Below, piece after piece: positions 36,401-44,500 of a DNA stretch of 64,000 nt. Each line of letters begins with the position of its first letter. The stretch's first letter is position 1. Under the pieces are notes generated by a model that searched no databases, had not been told where the DNA came from, and worked only from the letters and a program-made list of their open reading frames with translations. Location of the stretch: contig NZ_CP113910.1 of NCBI RefSeq assembly GCF_024701375.2, positions 6,572,001-6,636,000 on the forward strand. Direction: 5' to 3'. The position numbers were made by a program, and so were the translations under genes. The stretch comes from Streptomyces sp. KMM 9044 (GTDB taxonomy: Bacteria; Actinomycetota; Actinomycetes; Streptomycetales; Streptomycetaceae).

Positions 36401-39400
36401 GACGAACGCGCATGTGGTGCTGGAGTCCGTCCCCGGAGAGCCGGTGACCGGAGAGCCGGTGGCGGAGGAGTCGCGCGGGGTGCCGGGTGGTGGTCCGGTG
36501 CCGTGGGTGGTCAGTGCCCGCAGCCGGGACGCCCTGCGCGCCCAGGCCGCACAACTCCTCGACCATGTGACCGGGCACCCCGGTGTTCCGCTCGCCGACA
36601 CGGCCCTGGCCCTGGCGACCACCCGTACCCCGTTCTCCCACCGGGCCGTCCTCGTCGGCGCCGACCGGGACGCACTCGCCGCCCAACTGCGGGCGCTGGC
36701 AGACGGAGCGCCGCTGCCCGGCACGGTCACCGGCACCGCCCGAACCGGCGGCAGGACCGCGTTCCTGTTCACCGGACAGGGCGCCCAACGGCCGGGAATG
36801 GGCCGCGAACTGCACGCGGCCCACCCGGTGTTCGCCGAAACCTTCGACGCCGTGTGCGAGCGCGTCCCCGGACTGCGCGAGGTGGTCCTCGGCGACGACG
36901 CCGAGCGGCTGAACCGCACCGAGCACGCCCAGCCCGCCCTCTTCGCCTTCGAGGTCGCCCTCTACCGTCTGCTGGAATCCTGGGGCCTACGGCCCGACTT
37001 CGTCGCCGGGCACTCCGTCGGCGAGATCGCCGCCGCCCACATCGCCGGCGTGTTCTCCCTGGACGACGCCTGCGCCCTGGTCGCCGCCCGCGGCCGACTG
37101 ATGCAGGCGCTTCCGGCCGGTGGCGCGATGGCGTCGGTCTCGGCCACCGAGGAGGAGGTGCTGCCGCTGCTCGCCGGACGCGAGCACGAACTCGGTATCG
37201 CCGCCCTCAACGGGCCCGCCGCGACCGTGGTCTCCGGCACCGAGACCGCCGTAGCCGAGATCTGCGACCACTTCGCGACATCCGCCAGACGCGTCACCCG
37301 GCTGCGGGTCAGCCACGCATTCCACTCACCGCTGATGGACCCGGTGCTCGACGACTTCCGAACCGTCGCCACCGCGATCTCCTACGCCGAGCCCCGTGTG
37401 CCCGTGGTCTCCGCCCTGACCGGCGAGCCCGCGACGCCCGGCCTGCTCACCGACCCCGAGTACTGGGTCCGGCACGTGCGCGAACCGGTCCGCTTCCACG
37501 ACTGCGTGACGCGGCTCCACGGTCTCGGAGCCCGCCGGTTCCTGGAAACCGGACCCGACGGTCCCCTCAGCACGCTGGCCGAGACGGTCCTCGCCGAGAC
37601 GGCGCCGGACACCGCGGACGAGGCGCTGTTCGTCGCGGCCGTCCTGCGCGACAAGCCCGAGACGGACCGTCTGCTCATGGCCGTCGGGGCGCTCTTCGCG
37701 CACGGCGCCGAACCCGACTGGACCGCACTGCTGCCGGGCGCCCGCACCGTGCCGCTGCCCACCTACGCCTTCCAGCGGCAGCGGTTCTGGCTGCCGACCG
37801 TGGCCCCCGCGGGCGACCCCGCCGGTGCCGGCCTGCGCGGCGCGGACCACCCGTTCCTCGGCGCCGAGGTCACCCGCGCGGGCTCCGACGACCTGCTGTT
37901 CACCGGGCGTCTGTCCCTGCGCAGCCATCCCTGGCTCGCCGACCACACCGTTCTCGGCCAGGCCATCCTGCCCGCCACCGGCTACCTCGACCTCGCCGTG
38001 CACGTCGGCGACCGCGCCGACTGCGGCCACCTGAGCGAACTCACCCTGCTCAGCCCGCTCGTCGTCCCCGCCGAGGGCACCGTCGACCTCCAGGTCACCG
38101 TCGACGCCGCCGACGAGACCGGGCAGCGCGCCTTCGCCGTGTGGTCCGCGCCCGCCGGGAACGACGGCGACTGGCAGCGGCACGCCCAGGGCACCCTGGC
38201 CCCACGTCCCCCGTCCGCCCCCGCCGACGACCTGGCCGCCTGGCCGCCGCCCGGCGCCGAGCAGGTCCCCGGCCAGGACCCCTACGTGGCGTTCGCCGCC
38301 GCCGGGTTCGCCTACGGGCCCAGCTTCCAGGGCCTCGGCACCGTGTGGGAGCGCGGCGACGAGGTGTACGCCGAGGCCGCGCTGCCCGAGCCGTACCGGG
38401 AGGACGCCGCGCGGTACGCCCTGCACCCGGCGCTGCTCGACGCCGCGGTCCAGGCGCTCCTGGTCCGTCGCCCAGGCCTCCGGGGCGACGACGAGGCGAC
38501 GGCGCCCATGCTGCCGTTCGCCTGGACCGGACTGACCCTGCATGCCACCGGTGCGACCACGCTGCGGGTGCGGCTCACCCCGGCGGGCCACGACCACGGC
38601 TACCGGGTTCTTGTCACCGACACCGCCGGGCAGCCCGTCGCCACCGCCGACGCGATCACCCTGCGCACCGTGTCCGCCGCACCCGGCACCGGGGCCGGCC
38701 GACCCGAACTGCTGCGCCTGGACTGGCAGGAAACCCTCGCGGCCCCCGAGCCGCCGCTCCCGCAGACGACGCGCTGGATCGTGTTCGGCACCGGCGACGA
38801 CCGGGTGGCCGCCGCACTCGACGCGGCCGGCGTCCACCTGGAGACCTACGCCGACCTGGAAGCCCTCGGCAAGGCCGTCGACACCGGCATGACCATGCCC
38901 GACGTGGTCCTCGTGGCTCCCGCGCCGTACCGCACGGGCGGCCCCGGCATGCCCGAGACGGTCCGCGGCCACCTGACCCGTGCCCACGACCTGATGTGCG
39001 GCTGGCTGGCCGACGACCGGTTCACCGACTCACGGCTGGTGTTCGTCACCCGGAGCGCGGTGAACGCGGGCCCTGACACCGGGACCCCGGACGTCGCGGG
39101 CGCCGCCCTGTGGGGCATGGTCCGCTCCGGCCAGGCCGAACATCCGGGCCGCTTCCAGCTGGTGGACCTGCCCGGTGACGCCGAGGACGCCGACGGTACG
39201 GCCCTGTTCGCCGCCGTCGCCCGCACACGCCCGCACAGCGCGGTCCGTGACGGCCGTGTCCTGCACCCCGACGCCACACCCGCCGCCACCGGCGCGGGCA
39301 CCCCGGACCTCGCCGCGGGTACGGTGCTCGTCACCGGCGCCACCGGCACCCTCGGCCGGTCCGTCGCCCGCCACCTCGTCACCCGGCACGGCGTACGGTC

Positions 39401-41273
39401 CCTCCTGCTGGTGTCACGGCGCGGTCCCGCCGCCGACGGCGCCGACACCCTCGTCGCCGAACTCACCGCACTGGGCGCCCAGGTGTCCCTGGAGACCTGC
39501 GACGTCGCCGAACGCGCCGACGTGGAGCGCCTGCTGACACGGCTGCCCGCCGACGCACGGCTGACCGGCGTCGTCCACGCGGCCGGGGTCGCCGACGACG
39601 CCGTCCTCACCGCTCTCGACGGCGGCCGCTTCGACACCGTGCTGCGGCCCAAGGCCGACGGGGCCTGGCACCTGCACGACCTCACCGCCCGCCTCGACCC
39701 GGCCGCGTTCGTGCTGTTCTCCTCCGCCGCGGGCACCTTCGGCGCCCCCGGCCAGTCCAACTACGCCGCCGCGAACGCCTTCCTCGACGGTCTCGCCGCG
39801 CTCAGGCACTCCCGCGGCCTGCCGGCCACGTCGGTCGCCTGGGGCCTGTGGGACGACGACAGCGGCATCACCGCCCGCCTGTCCCACGCCGACCGGAGCC
39901 GCCTGGCCCGCGGCGGTCTGCGCCCCCTGGCCACCGAGGACGCGCTAGGCCTCCTCGACGAGGTCCTGTGCGCCACCGAACCGGCGGTGATCGCCGTCGC
40001 CACCGGCTCCGGCCGGGCCGGAGTGCGGGCGCTGCTGAGGCCGGCCGCCCCGGCAGCGGCCCGGCGGACCGCCGCCGGCTCCTCGGGACCGGCGGCCGCC
40101 GTGTCACTCCTCGCCGGCCGCGGCCCCGAGGAGGGCCGAGCCCTGATGCTCGGCATGGTGCGCGACCTCGCCGCCACCGTCCTCGGACACGCCACCGCCG
40201 ACGAGGTGGAGGCCGACCGGCTCTTCACCGAGCAGGGCTTCGACTCCCTCACCGTCGTCGAACTGCGCAACCACCTCGCCACCGCGACCGGTCTGAAGCT
40301 GGCCCCGACCCTGCTGTTCGACCACGCCACCCCGGAGGCCCTCGCCACCCACCTGCACCGGAGGCTGGGCGAGCAGCCGTCCCAGGACTCGGGCACGGCC
40401 CGGACGGCGATCGCCGGGCCCGAGGCACGGGCCGAGGACACCCTCGGCGGCCTGTTCAAGAAGGCATGCCTGGACGGCCGCGTCGACGACGGCTTCACGC
40501 TGCTCCACGCCGCTGCGGGACTGCGGCCCACCTTCACCTCACCGGAGGAGCTCGACACCCTCCCCGGCGCGATCCGTCTCGCCACCGGTGACGCCACCGC
40601 GCCGCTGGTCTGCTTCAGCTCCTACGTCGCCCTCGCCGGAGTCCACCAGTACGCCCGGTTCGCCTCCGGCTTCCGCGGCCGACGCGACGTGTGGGCGCTG
40701 CCCACGCAGGGCTTCGGCACCGGGGAGGCGCTGCCCGTCACCTTCGACGCCGTCGCCGACCTGCACGCGGACGTCGTGGACCGCACCGTCGGCGACGCCC
40801 CGGCGGTCCTGCTCGGCTCGTCCTCCGGCGGCATCCTCGCCCTCTCCGCCGCCCGGCGGATGCAGGAGCGCGGGTCCGCGCCGGCCGCCGTGGTCCTGCT
40901 GGACACCTACATGCCGCGCGCGGACTCCCCGTTCCTGCGCTTCTCCCAGCAGATGCTGGGCGGCATGTTCGAGCGGGAGTCGATGTTCGCCCACATGGAC
41001 TCCGACCGGCTCACCGCGATGAGCTGGTACGTGGCGATGATCGGTGAGTGGGAGCCGGGCCCCCTGGACTGCCCCGTCCTGCTGGTGCGTTCCAGTGAAC
41101 CCCCGGTGCCCGCGGAACCCGGAACGTCGATGCGGCCCGAGGAGTGGCAGACGTCCTGGGACCGGGCCCAGACCGTCCTGGACGTCCCCGGCAACCACTT
41201 CACCATGATGGAGACCTACGCCCGCTCCACCGCCGAAGCCACCGACGACTGGCTCACCGACCGCGGCGTCTGA
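30417..41273 (+). CDS. Modular type I polyketide synthase, two modules with terminal thioesterase
   Basis: A 3618-residue PKS that ends the assembly line. I chose ATG at 30417 rather than ATG at 30381: the latter overlaps the preceding stop codon, whereas 30417 starts the standard docking helix (SDEDKLLGYLKKV) and has GGTGA a few bases upstream. Domains: docking (30417-30515), KS-AT-KR-ACP (m7), KS-AT-DH-KR-ACP (m8), TE (about 40560-41260). The first AT is methylmalonyl-type (YASH) but has an unusual active-site loop, GQSLG. The second has HAFH and should use malonyl. The TE would hydrolyse or, more likely, lactonise the finished chain. Bases 35740-36520 have the T/G-ending codon style and closely match part of the first PKS gene. 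The gene converges with the ligase/ACP gene, and a strong hairpin lies 16 bp after its stop codon. Confidence 0.97.
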   Translation: MSDEDKLLGYLKKVTADLHQTRQRLAAAEAQQHESIAIVALGCRFPGGVSDPDDLWRLLDEGADAMTEWPRDRGWDTDALYDPTPGTPGRSYTRVGGFVDRVADFDAGFFGISPREAVGTDPQQRLLLEICWEALERAGIDPLALRGSRTGVFAGTNLQDYTTLLSLSDNAGDDGVGNSASVLSGRVSYTLGLEGPAVSVDTACSSSLVTLHLAAQALRAGECDLALAGGVTVMSTPTVFLEFSRQRGLAADGRCRAFADSADGTAWGEGAGVLVVERLSDARRHGHPVLAVLRGSAVNQDGASNGLTAPNGPSQERVIWQALNSAKLAPADVDAVEAHGTGTRLGDPIEAQALLATYGQDRPADRPLLLGSVKSNIGHTQAAAGVAGVIKMILALRAGRLPATLHVDRPSRHVDWSAGHVELLTEARPWPAPGDRPRRAGVSSFGVSGTNAHVILEQAPPADPDDTATSADDAPRARAFTVSGRTAAALRDQAARLDARLRTAPDGAVRPADLAWSLAATRPALEHRAVVVAADHGTLLRGLTALADGAPDPAVVRGVADTDGDPVFLFPGHGPQWEGMAVELHSFDARFRAFFDEAAAAVEEYTDFRVLDVLRRAPGAPPLDRLDVVQPALFVTCVALARLWMACGVRPAAVAGQSLGEVAAAHIAGALTLQDAARVIGVRSRELMALAGRGGMVAVPLPLAEVERLIAPYDGRICVGGVTGPRSVTVAGDTESLAALLARLTGDGIQARRVPMDYASHCPQVEEVRDALLAGFAPLRPRPAEIPFHSTVTGARIEDTTTLDASYWYDNARRTVRLEPAVRALADAGHRVFVEVGPHPVVTSAVGDILDDLDITDGVVLGTLRRSDGGTQRFLTSVAALAVRGGSPDFGAVHDEPARRADLPVYAFQRRRYWPAFTPAESVGPADAIADTPFWQAVDSGDVTTLATALALDEGTVATLASALAGYRRRSEERGTADRWRYRITWHPIEDRTVPALTGRWVLAVPGGQEDGTEATAVQAALTRAGATCVPVVVDATAGRAALATALGGAVAGARGLVSLLARDGTPHPAHPLLPTGFAVTVALVQALDDLDARLPVWFLTRGAVAVSGADPAPDPAQALVQGFGRVVALEQADLWGGLVDLPERLDARTADRVVAVLAGTDHEDQVAVRATGALGRRLERAAVGGLPGRRRWDPRGTVLVTGGTGALGAHVARWLARTGAAHLLLVSRSGPDAEGAAALLADLTAAGAHADIVACDVADPTDLAALLASIPEERPLTAVFHTAAVLDDGVIGSLTPERLAEVLRVKVGGALNLDAATAHLDLSAFVLFSSSSGVFGSPGHGNYAPGNAYLDALAEDRRLRGLPATAVAWSGWADGGMASGAVGERLQRHGVRLMDPAVAVTALQAALDQDDTALVVTDIDWEVFGAELDKGRPRRLYAGLPEIELLRARRPAPAPAPSSSDGGNELLTRLAALTDSDRRHALLELVRAHIAYILNHPSPDDVEPARAFRELGFDSLTAVELRNTLGEATGMRLPSTLVYDYPTPAALAEHLGGLLAPATPAASGGAVAVARGERAEDPVVIVGMACRFPGDADTPERFWRLLADGTDAMGPFPQDRDWDLDALYDPEPGKAGRTSTLVGGFLDGFADFDPGVFTISPREALAMDPQQRLLLEMAWETFERAGIDPRALRGSRTGVFAGTNYQDYTSRPIDPGDEAGAHLGTGTSASVLSGRLSYTFGLEGPAVTVDTACSSSLVALHLAAQSLRSGECDMALAGGVTVMSTPGLFVDFSRQRGLAADGRCKAFADAADGTGFSEGGGLLLVERLSDARRLGHPVLAVVRGSAVNQDGASNGLSAPNGPAQQRVIRAALVDAGVSASEVDVVEAHGTGTTLGDPIEAQALLATYGRERDAERPLWLGSVKSNVGHTQAGAGVAGVMKMVLAMRHGVLPATLHVDAPSSHVDWSSGGVELLTRAREWPESVERPRRAGVSSFGISGTNAHVVLESVPGEPVTGEPVAEESRGVPGGGPVPWVVSARSRDALRAQAAQLLDHVTGHPGVPLADTALALATTRTPFSHRAVLVGADRDALAAQLRALADGAPLPGTVTGTARTGGRTAFLFTGQGAQRPGMGRELHAAHPVFAETFDAVCERVPGLREVVLGDDAERLNRTEHAQPALFAFEVALYRLLESWGLRPDFVAGHSVGEIAAAHIAGVFSLDDACALVAARGRLMQALPAGGAMASVSATEEEVLPLLAGREHELGIAALNGPAATVVSGTETAVAEICDHFATSARRVTRLRVSHAFHSPLMDPVLDDFRTVATAISYAEPRVPVVSALTGEPATPGLLTDPEYWVRHVREPVRFHDCVTRLHGLGARRFLETGPDGPLSTLAETVLAETAPDTADEALFVAAVLRDKPETDRLLMAVGALFAHGAEPDWTALLPGARTVPLPTYAFQRQRFWLPTVAPAGDPAGAGLRGADHPFLGAEVTRAGSDDLLFTGRLSLRSHPWLADHTVLGQAILPATGYLDLAVHVGDRADCGHLSELTLLSPLVVPAEGTVDLQVTVDAADETGQRAFAVWSAPAGNDGDWQRHAQGTLAPRPPSAPADDLAAWPPPGAEQVPGQDPYVAFAAAGFAYGPSFQGLGTVWERGDEVYAEAALPEPYREDAARYALHPALLDAAVQALLVRRPGLRGDDEATAPMLPFAWTGLTLHATGATTLRVRLTPAGHDHGYRVLVTDTAGQPVATADAITLRTVSAAPGTGAGRPELLRLDWQETLAAPEPPLPQTTRWIVFGTGDDRVAAALDAAGVHLETYADLEALGKAVDTGMTMPDVVLVAPAPYRTGGPGMPETVRGHLTRAHDLMCGWLADDRFTDSRLVFVTRSAVNAGPDTGTPDVAGAALWGMVRSGQAEHPGRFQLVDLPGDAEDADGTALFAAVARTRPHSAVRDGRVLHPDATPAATGAGTPDLAAGTVLVTGATGTLGRSVARHLVTRHGVRSLLLVSRRGPAADGADTLVAELTALGAQVSLETCDVAERADVERLLTRLPADARLTGVVHAAGVADDAVLTALDGGRFDTVLRPKADGAWHLHDLTARLDPAAFVLFSSAAGTFGAPGQSNYAAANAFLDGLAALRHSRGLPATSVAWGLWDDDSGITARLSHADRSRLARGGLRPLATEDALGLLDEVLCATEPAVIAVATGSGRAGVRALLRPAAPAAARRTAAGSSGPAAAVSLLAGRGPEEGRALMLGMVRDLAATVLGHATADEVEADRLFTEQGFDSLTVVELRNHLATATGLKLAPTLLFDHATPEALATHLHRRLGEQPSQDSGTARTAIAGPEARAEDTLGGLFKKACLDGRVDDGFTLLHAAAGLRPTFTSPEELDTLPGAIRLATGDATAPLVCFSSYVALAGVHQYARFASGFRGRRDVWALPTQGFGTGEALPVTFDAVADLHADVVDRTVGDAPAVLLGSSSGGILALSAARRMQERGSAPAAVVLLDTYMPRADSPFLRFSQQMLGGMFERESMFAHMDSDRLTAMSWYVAMIGEWEPGPLDCPVLLVRSSEPPVPAEPGTSMRPEEWQTSWDRAQTVLDVPGNHFTMMETYARSTAEATDDWLTDRGV
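30516..35085 (+). other. PKS module m7: KS-AT(methylmalonyl-type, atypical loop)-KR-ACP
   Basis: KS spans about 30516-31800 (Cys at 31026). AT begins near 32115. Its N-terminal motif is GHGPQW (32130-32147) instead of GQGAQW, and its nucleophile loop is GQSLG (32382-32396, Ser at 32388) instead of GHSxG. YASH at 32688-32699 still predicts methylmalonyl or a related substituted malonyl unit. KR has GGTGALG at 34023, LDD at 34275-34283 and Tyr at 34446. The ACP Ser is at 34962. Expected product: beta-hydroxy with an alpha branch. Confidence 0.85.
35406..36565 (+). repeat. KS block in m8, partner of 13942-15086
   Basis: Second copy, including the KS-AT linker and start of the AT region. It contains an extra 15-bp tandem unit at 36433-36462. 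Confidence 0.88.
36433..36462 (+). repeat. 15-bp tandem duplication in the KS-AT linker of m8
   Basis: CCGGAGAGCCGGTG plus one base (A, then G) occurs twice in a row; the m4 copy has it once. It adds five residues to the linker. Confidence 0.9.
36891..37107 (+). repeat. 217-bp AT segment in m8, partner of 15415-15631
   Basis: Second copy of the identical AT segment in the TE-containing gene. Confidence 0.88.
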
Positions 41274-41289
41274 CCCACGCCTGCCCCAC

Positions 41290-41331
41290 GCCAAGGGCCC
41301 GCCTCTTCCTGACAGAGGGCGGGCCCTTGGC
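41290..41331 (+). terminator. Hairpin terminator between convergent genes
   Basis: A perfect 14-bp stem (41290-41303 pairs with 41318-41331) with a 14-base loop starts 16 bp after the stop codon of the TE-containing PKS gene. There is no clear T-run, which is common for Streptomyces terminators. Being symmetrical, it could also stop transcripts arriving from the opposite strand. Confidence 0.8.
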
Positions 41332-41436
41332 TCTGCGTGTGGTTCTGGGTGCGCACGGCAGGCTGGCAGCACATGGTCAGACGGTTCACCCGGTGTCCGC
41401 CACGACACCCGAGCGCGACATCGGTCGGGTACAGCA

Positions 41437-41476
41437 CCGGTCGGGTACGGCACCGATCGGTGCCGTACCCGACCGG
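41437..41476 (-). terminator. 40-bp perfect palindrome just after the ligase/ACP gene
   Basis: Bases 41437-41456 and 41457-41476 are exact reverse complements with no spacer. The palindrome lies 24 bp beyond the stop codon of the minus-strand ligase/ACP gene, a normal place for a terminator. A near copy of one half-site (TCGGTCGGGTACAGCAC) sits just to the left at 41421-41437, making three related half-sites. It could instead be a protein-binding site. Confidence 0.55.
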
Positions 41477-41500
41477 GTGGCCTGGAAGTGCGGGCCCGCC

Positions 41501-44500
41501 TCAGTCGGCGAGCAGTTCGTTCCTCAGGCGGCGGGCCAGCTCCTCCGGTGTCGAGAAGTCGAAGATCACCGACGTCGGCAGGGAGAGCCCGGTCGTGGAC
41601 TCCAGCGCGTTGCGCGCGGTCAACGCGGTCAGCGAGTCGAACCCGAGGTCGCGGATCCGTCCCGTGTCCGGGACCTGCCCGGCCGAGGCGAGTCCGAGGG
41701 CCGTCGCGAAGTGTCCGCGCACCAGGCGCAGCAGGGTCTCCTGCTGCTCGGTGCCGGTGAGGGCCGCCAGCCGGTGGCGCAGCCCGCCCGGATCGGTGAC
41801 CGTGTCGCGCGCCGGACGCAGGCCGACGCCACCCGCCAGGCCGCGCAGCAGCGCGGCAGTGGCGCCGAGCGGCCCCGCGCCCCGCGGCGCGGACAGGTCG
41901 GGGCGGCCGGCGGTGAGCGCGGCCCGTCCGGTGGCGACGGCCGAGGCGAACAGGTCCGCCGCCTCGTCCGAGGCACCGGCGGGTCCGCGCACCGACACGG
42001 CCGCCACGCCGGCCCGCCGCAGGGCGCGGGCCCCCACGTCGAACACCGCGGCCACGGCCGAGTCGACCAGCCCCGCCGAGGCGGGTGCGGGTGTCGCGAG
42101 CACGACGGAGGCGACGCCCCGCCCGGCCGCCGACCGGACCAGCTCCAGCGCCGGGCCGACCACGGGACGCAGCGCGGCGTCCACCTCGGCCCGTGTCCCG
42201 GTCGTCGTTCCGTCGGTGGCCACGGCCGCGGTGAACAGCACCGTGCGGGGGGCGCCGTCGAACAGGGCCCGCACCGCACCGGCGGGGTCCACCGGGTCCC
42301 AGCGCACCAGCTCCGCCGTGCCCGCGGACGCCGGCAGTCGGTCGGCGGCGTTCTTGGCGAACGGGCCCGTCAGCAGCGGTCCGTGTGTCCCCGGTCCGGC
42401 CCCGTGCCCGGTCCGTGCCAGGAACGCCTCGGCCGGACCGTGTCTGTCGCTCCCGGCGAACAGCGCGGTCCGCCCGGGGGAAGACACCTCCGGGGAACTC
42501 ACCGGGACACGGGCCGCGCGCGGGGCCCGGACCTCCCCGCCACGGAGCATCAGCCGTGGTTCGCCGCAGGTCACGGCGGACTCCACGCGCTGCCAGGAAG
42601 GCCCCACGGCGTCCGTCTCGACCAGCACGAAACGGCCCGGCGCCCGGTCCTGCGCGGCTCCGACCAGACCCCACACGGCTGCCGCGCCCACGTCCGGCGA
42701 ACTGTCGTCGCCGGTGGCGACCGCGCCCCGGGTGACGACGACCAGCAGGCTTCGCGCGAGCCGGGGATCGGTGAGGTGCCGTACCCATTGCAGGGCCTCG
42801 AAGACCGCCGCGCGCACCGCGTCGGCCGGGTCCGTGTCCCGCGGTCTCGGGGGACCGGCGGAGACGAGCAGCACGTCCGGGACGGGAGCGCCCTCCTCGA
42901 CCGCCCGTATCAGCGACGGCAGGTCGGGCGGGGCCTCGCAGTGACGCCCCGCCGACAACAGGCCCGCACGGACACCGAGCGGATCGGGGCCGACGACCGC
43001 CCACCGGTCGGAGCGGTCCGCCCGCAGCGGCGGGTCGCACAGGGCCCAGGTCTCCTCGAACAGGCCGTCCTGTTGGGCCGCCGAAGCGGCCCGCACGGCA
43101 CGCTTCTCCCACGGCGCGCATGTCACCGACCGAGCGGTCAGTACCGGATCCCCGGCACCGTCGGCCGCGGTCACGTCCCAGGTGCCGTCCGCCGACTGTC
43201 GCAGACCCACTCGCAGCACGGACGCGCCCACGGCGTACAGCGACACATCGCGCCAGCGCACCGCCACCACGTCCGCGGCGTCCTCCCGTGTGTCCTCCCC
43301 TGTGCCCTGCGCCGTCTGCCGCACGGCGCAGGCCAGTGCCGTGTCCAGCAGCGCCGGGTGCGGGGCGAACCGGGCCTGTGCCGTCGTCCGGTCCGGCAGC
43401 GCCACCTCGACGAAGACCTCGTCGCCGCGCCGCCACACCCCACGCGGCGTCCGCGCGGTGTCCGGTCGGCCGGCACCGGTGCCCCCGCCCGTCCGACGGG
43501 CGCCCTGCGGCGGCCACACCGTCCAACCCGTGTCCGGCTCCGGCCCGGCGACGGGTGCCACCGACGCCACCGCGTGCCGGGTCCACGGGCGTCGTGCCGC
43601 GTCGCACGCGTCCCGGCGCCCGTGCACCGTCACTTCTCGTACGCCGTGGGAGTCGGGGGCACCGACCCCCACCCTCAGCTGCACGCCCTCGTCCCGCGGC
43701 AGCACCAGCGGCTCGTCCGCGGTCAGCTCCAGCACCCGGGCGCAGCCCGCCCGGCCCGCCGCGTGCAGCACCAGGTCCAGCAGGACGGCCCCGGCGACCA
43801 CCGTCGTGCCTTCGACGCGCCGCAGGAGCGAGGGATCGGACCCGGTCACGGTGATCCGTCCGGTGAACGCCAGCTCGTCCCGTCCGGGCAGTTCGACCGT
43901 GGCGGACAGCAGGGGGTGCCCGGCGTCCTGAAGCCCCATATCGCCGGCGCCGCGGTACCGGGCCGGTTCCCCGGCCGTCCGTCGGGACCCGCGCCACAAC
44001 AACCGGGCCGGCAGATCGGCCAGCAGTCCGCGGGCGATCTCCCCGGCCGGGTCGCGGGGCACCTCGGCGATCTCGTGGATCTCGTCCGGCAGCTTGTACG
44101 GCGGCAACCGCCGCCGGCAGGCGGCCAGCACCGTCTCCACATCGATTCCGCCCGACTCCGGCACCGGCAGCACGTACGCCACCGGTATCTCGCCGAGAGC
44201 CTCGTCGGGGGCGCCCGCCACGGCCGCGTCCGCGACCCCGGGCGCCTGGACCAGCGCCTGTTCGACCTCGCGGGGGTGAAGGTGCTCGCCTCCGCGGGTG
44301 ATGAGTTCCGTGAGCCGGCCCGTGATCGTCAGGTGCCCGTCCGCGTCCTGCCGGCCGAGGTCACCCGTGCGGTACCAGCCCTCAGCCAGCACGGCCGCGG
44401 TCTCCTCCAACCGCCCGTGGTAGCCCAGCATCAGCCCCGGACCGGACACCCGGATCTCGCCCTCGGCGCCCCGCTCCACCTCCTCGCCGGTGCGCGCGTC

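Larger units (their letters stand above)
35148..41260 (+). other. PKS module m8: KS-AT(malonyl)-DH-KR-ACP-TE
   Basis: KS spans about 35148-36425 (Cys at 35664). AT has GQG at 36774, Ser at 37014 (GHSVG) and HAFH at 37314-37325. DH begins near 37848, with His at 37944 (HTVLGQAILP) and Asp at 38439 in LLDAAVQ. KR has GATGTLG at 39336, ADD at 39591-39599 where LDD is usual, and Tyr at 39762. The ACP Ser is at 40245. The TE has a GSSSG nucleophile elbow (40815-40829, Ser at 40821), Asp at 40902 in LLDTYMP and His at 41196 in GNHF, a complete triad. Expected release product: an alpha,beta-unsaturated ester or macrolactone. Confidence 0.88.

Noticed and set aside
29508..36926. Very long minus-strand open frame (2472 codons) and others like it opposite the PKS genes
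   Set aside because: These mirror the codon bias of the real plus-strand genes in high-GC DNA. The translations are low-complexity Gly/Ala/Arg with no domain motifs.
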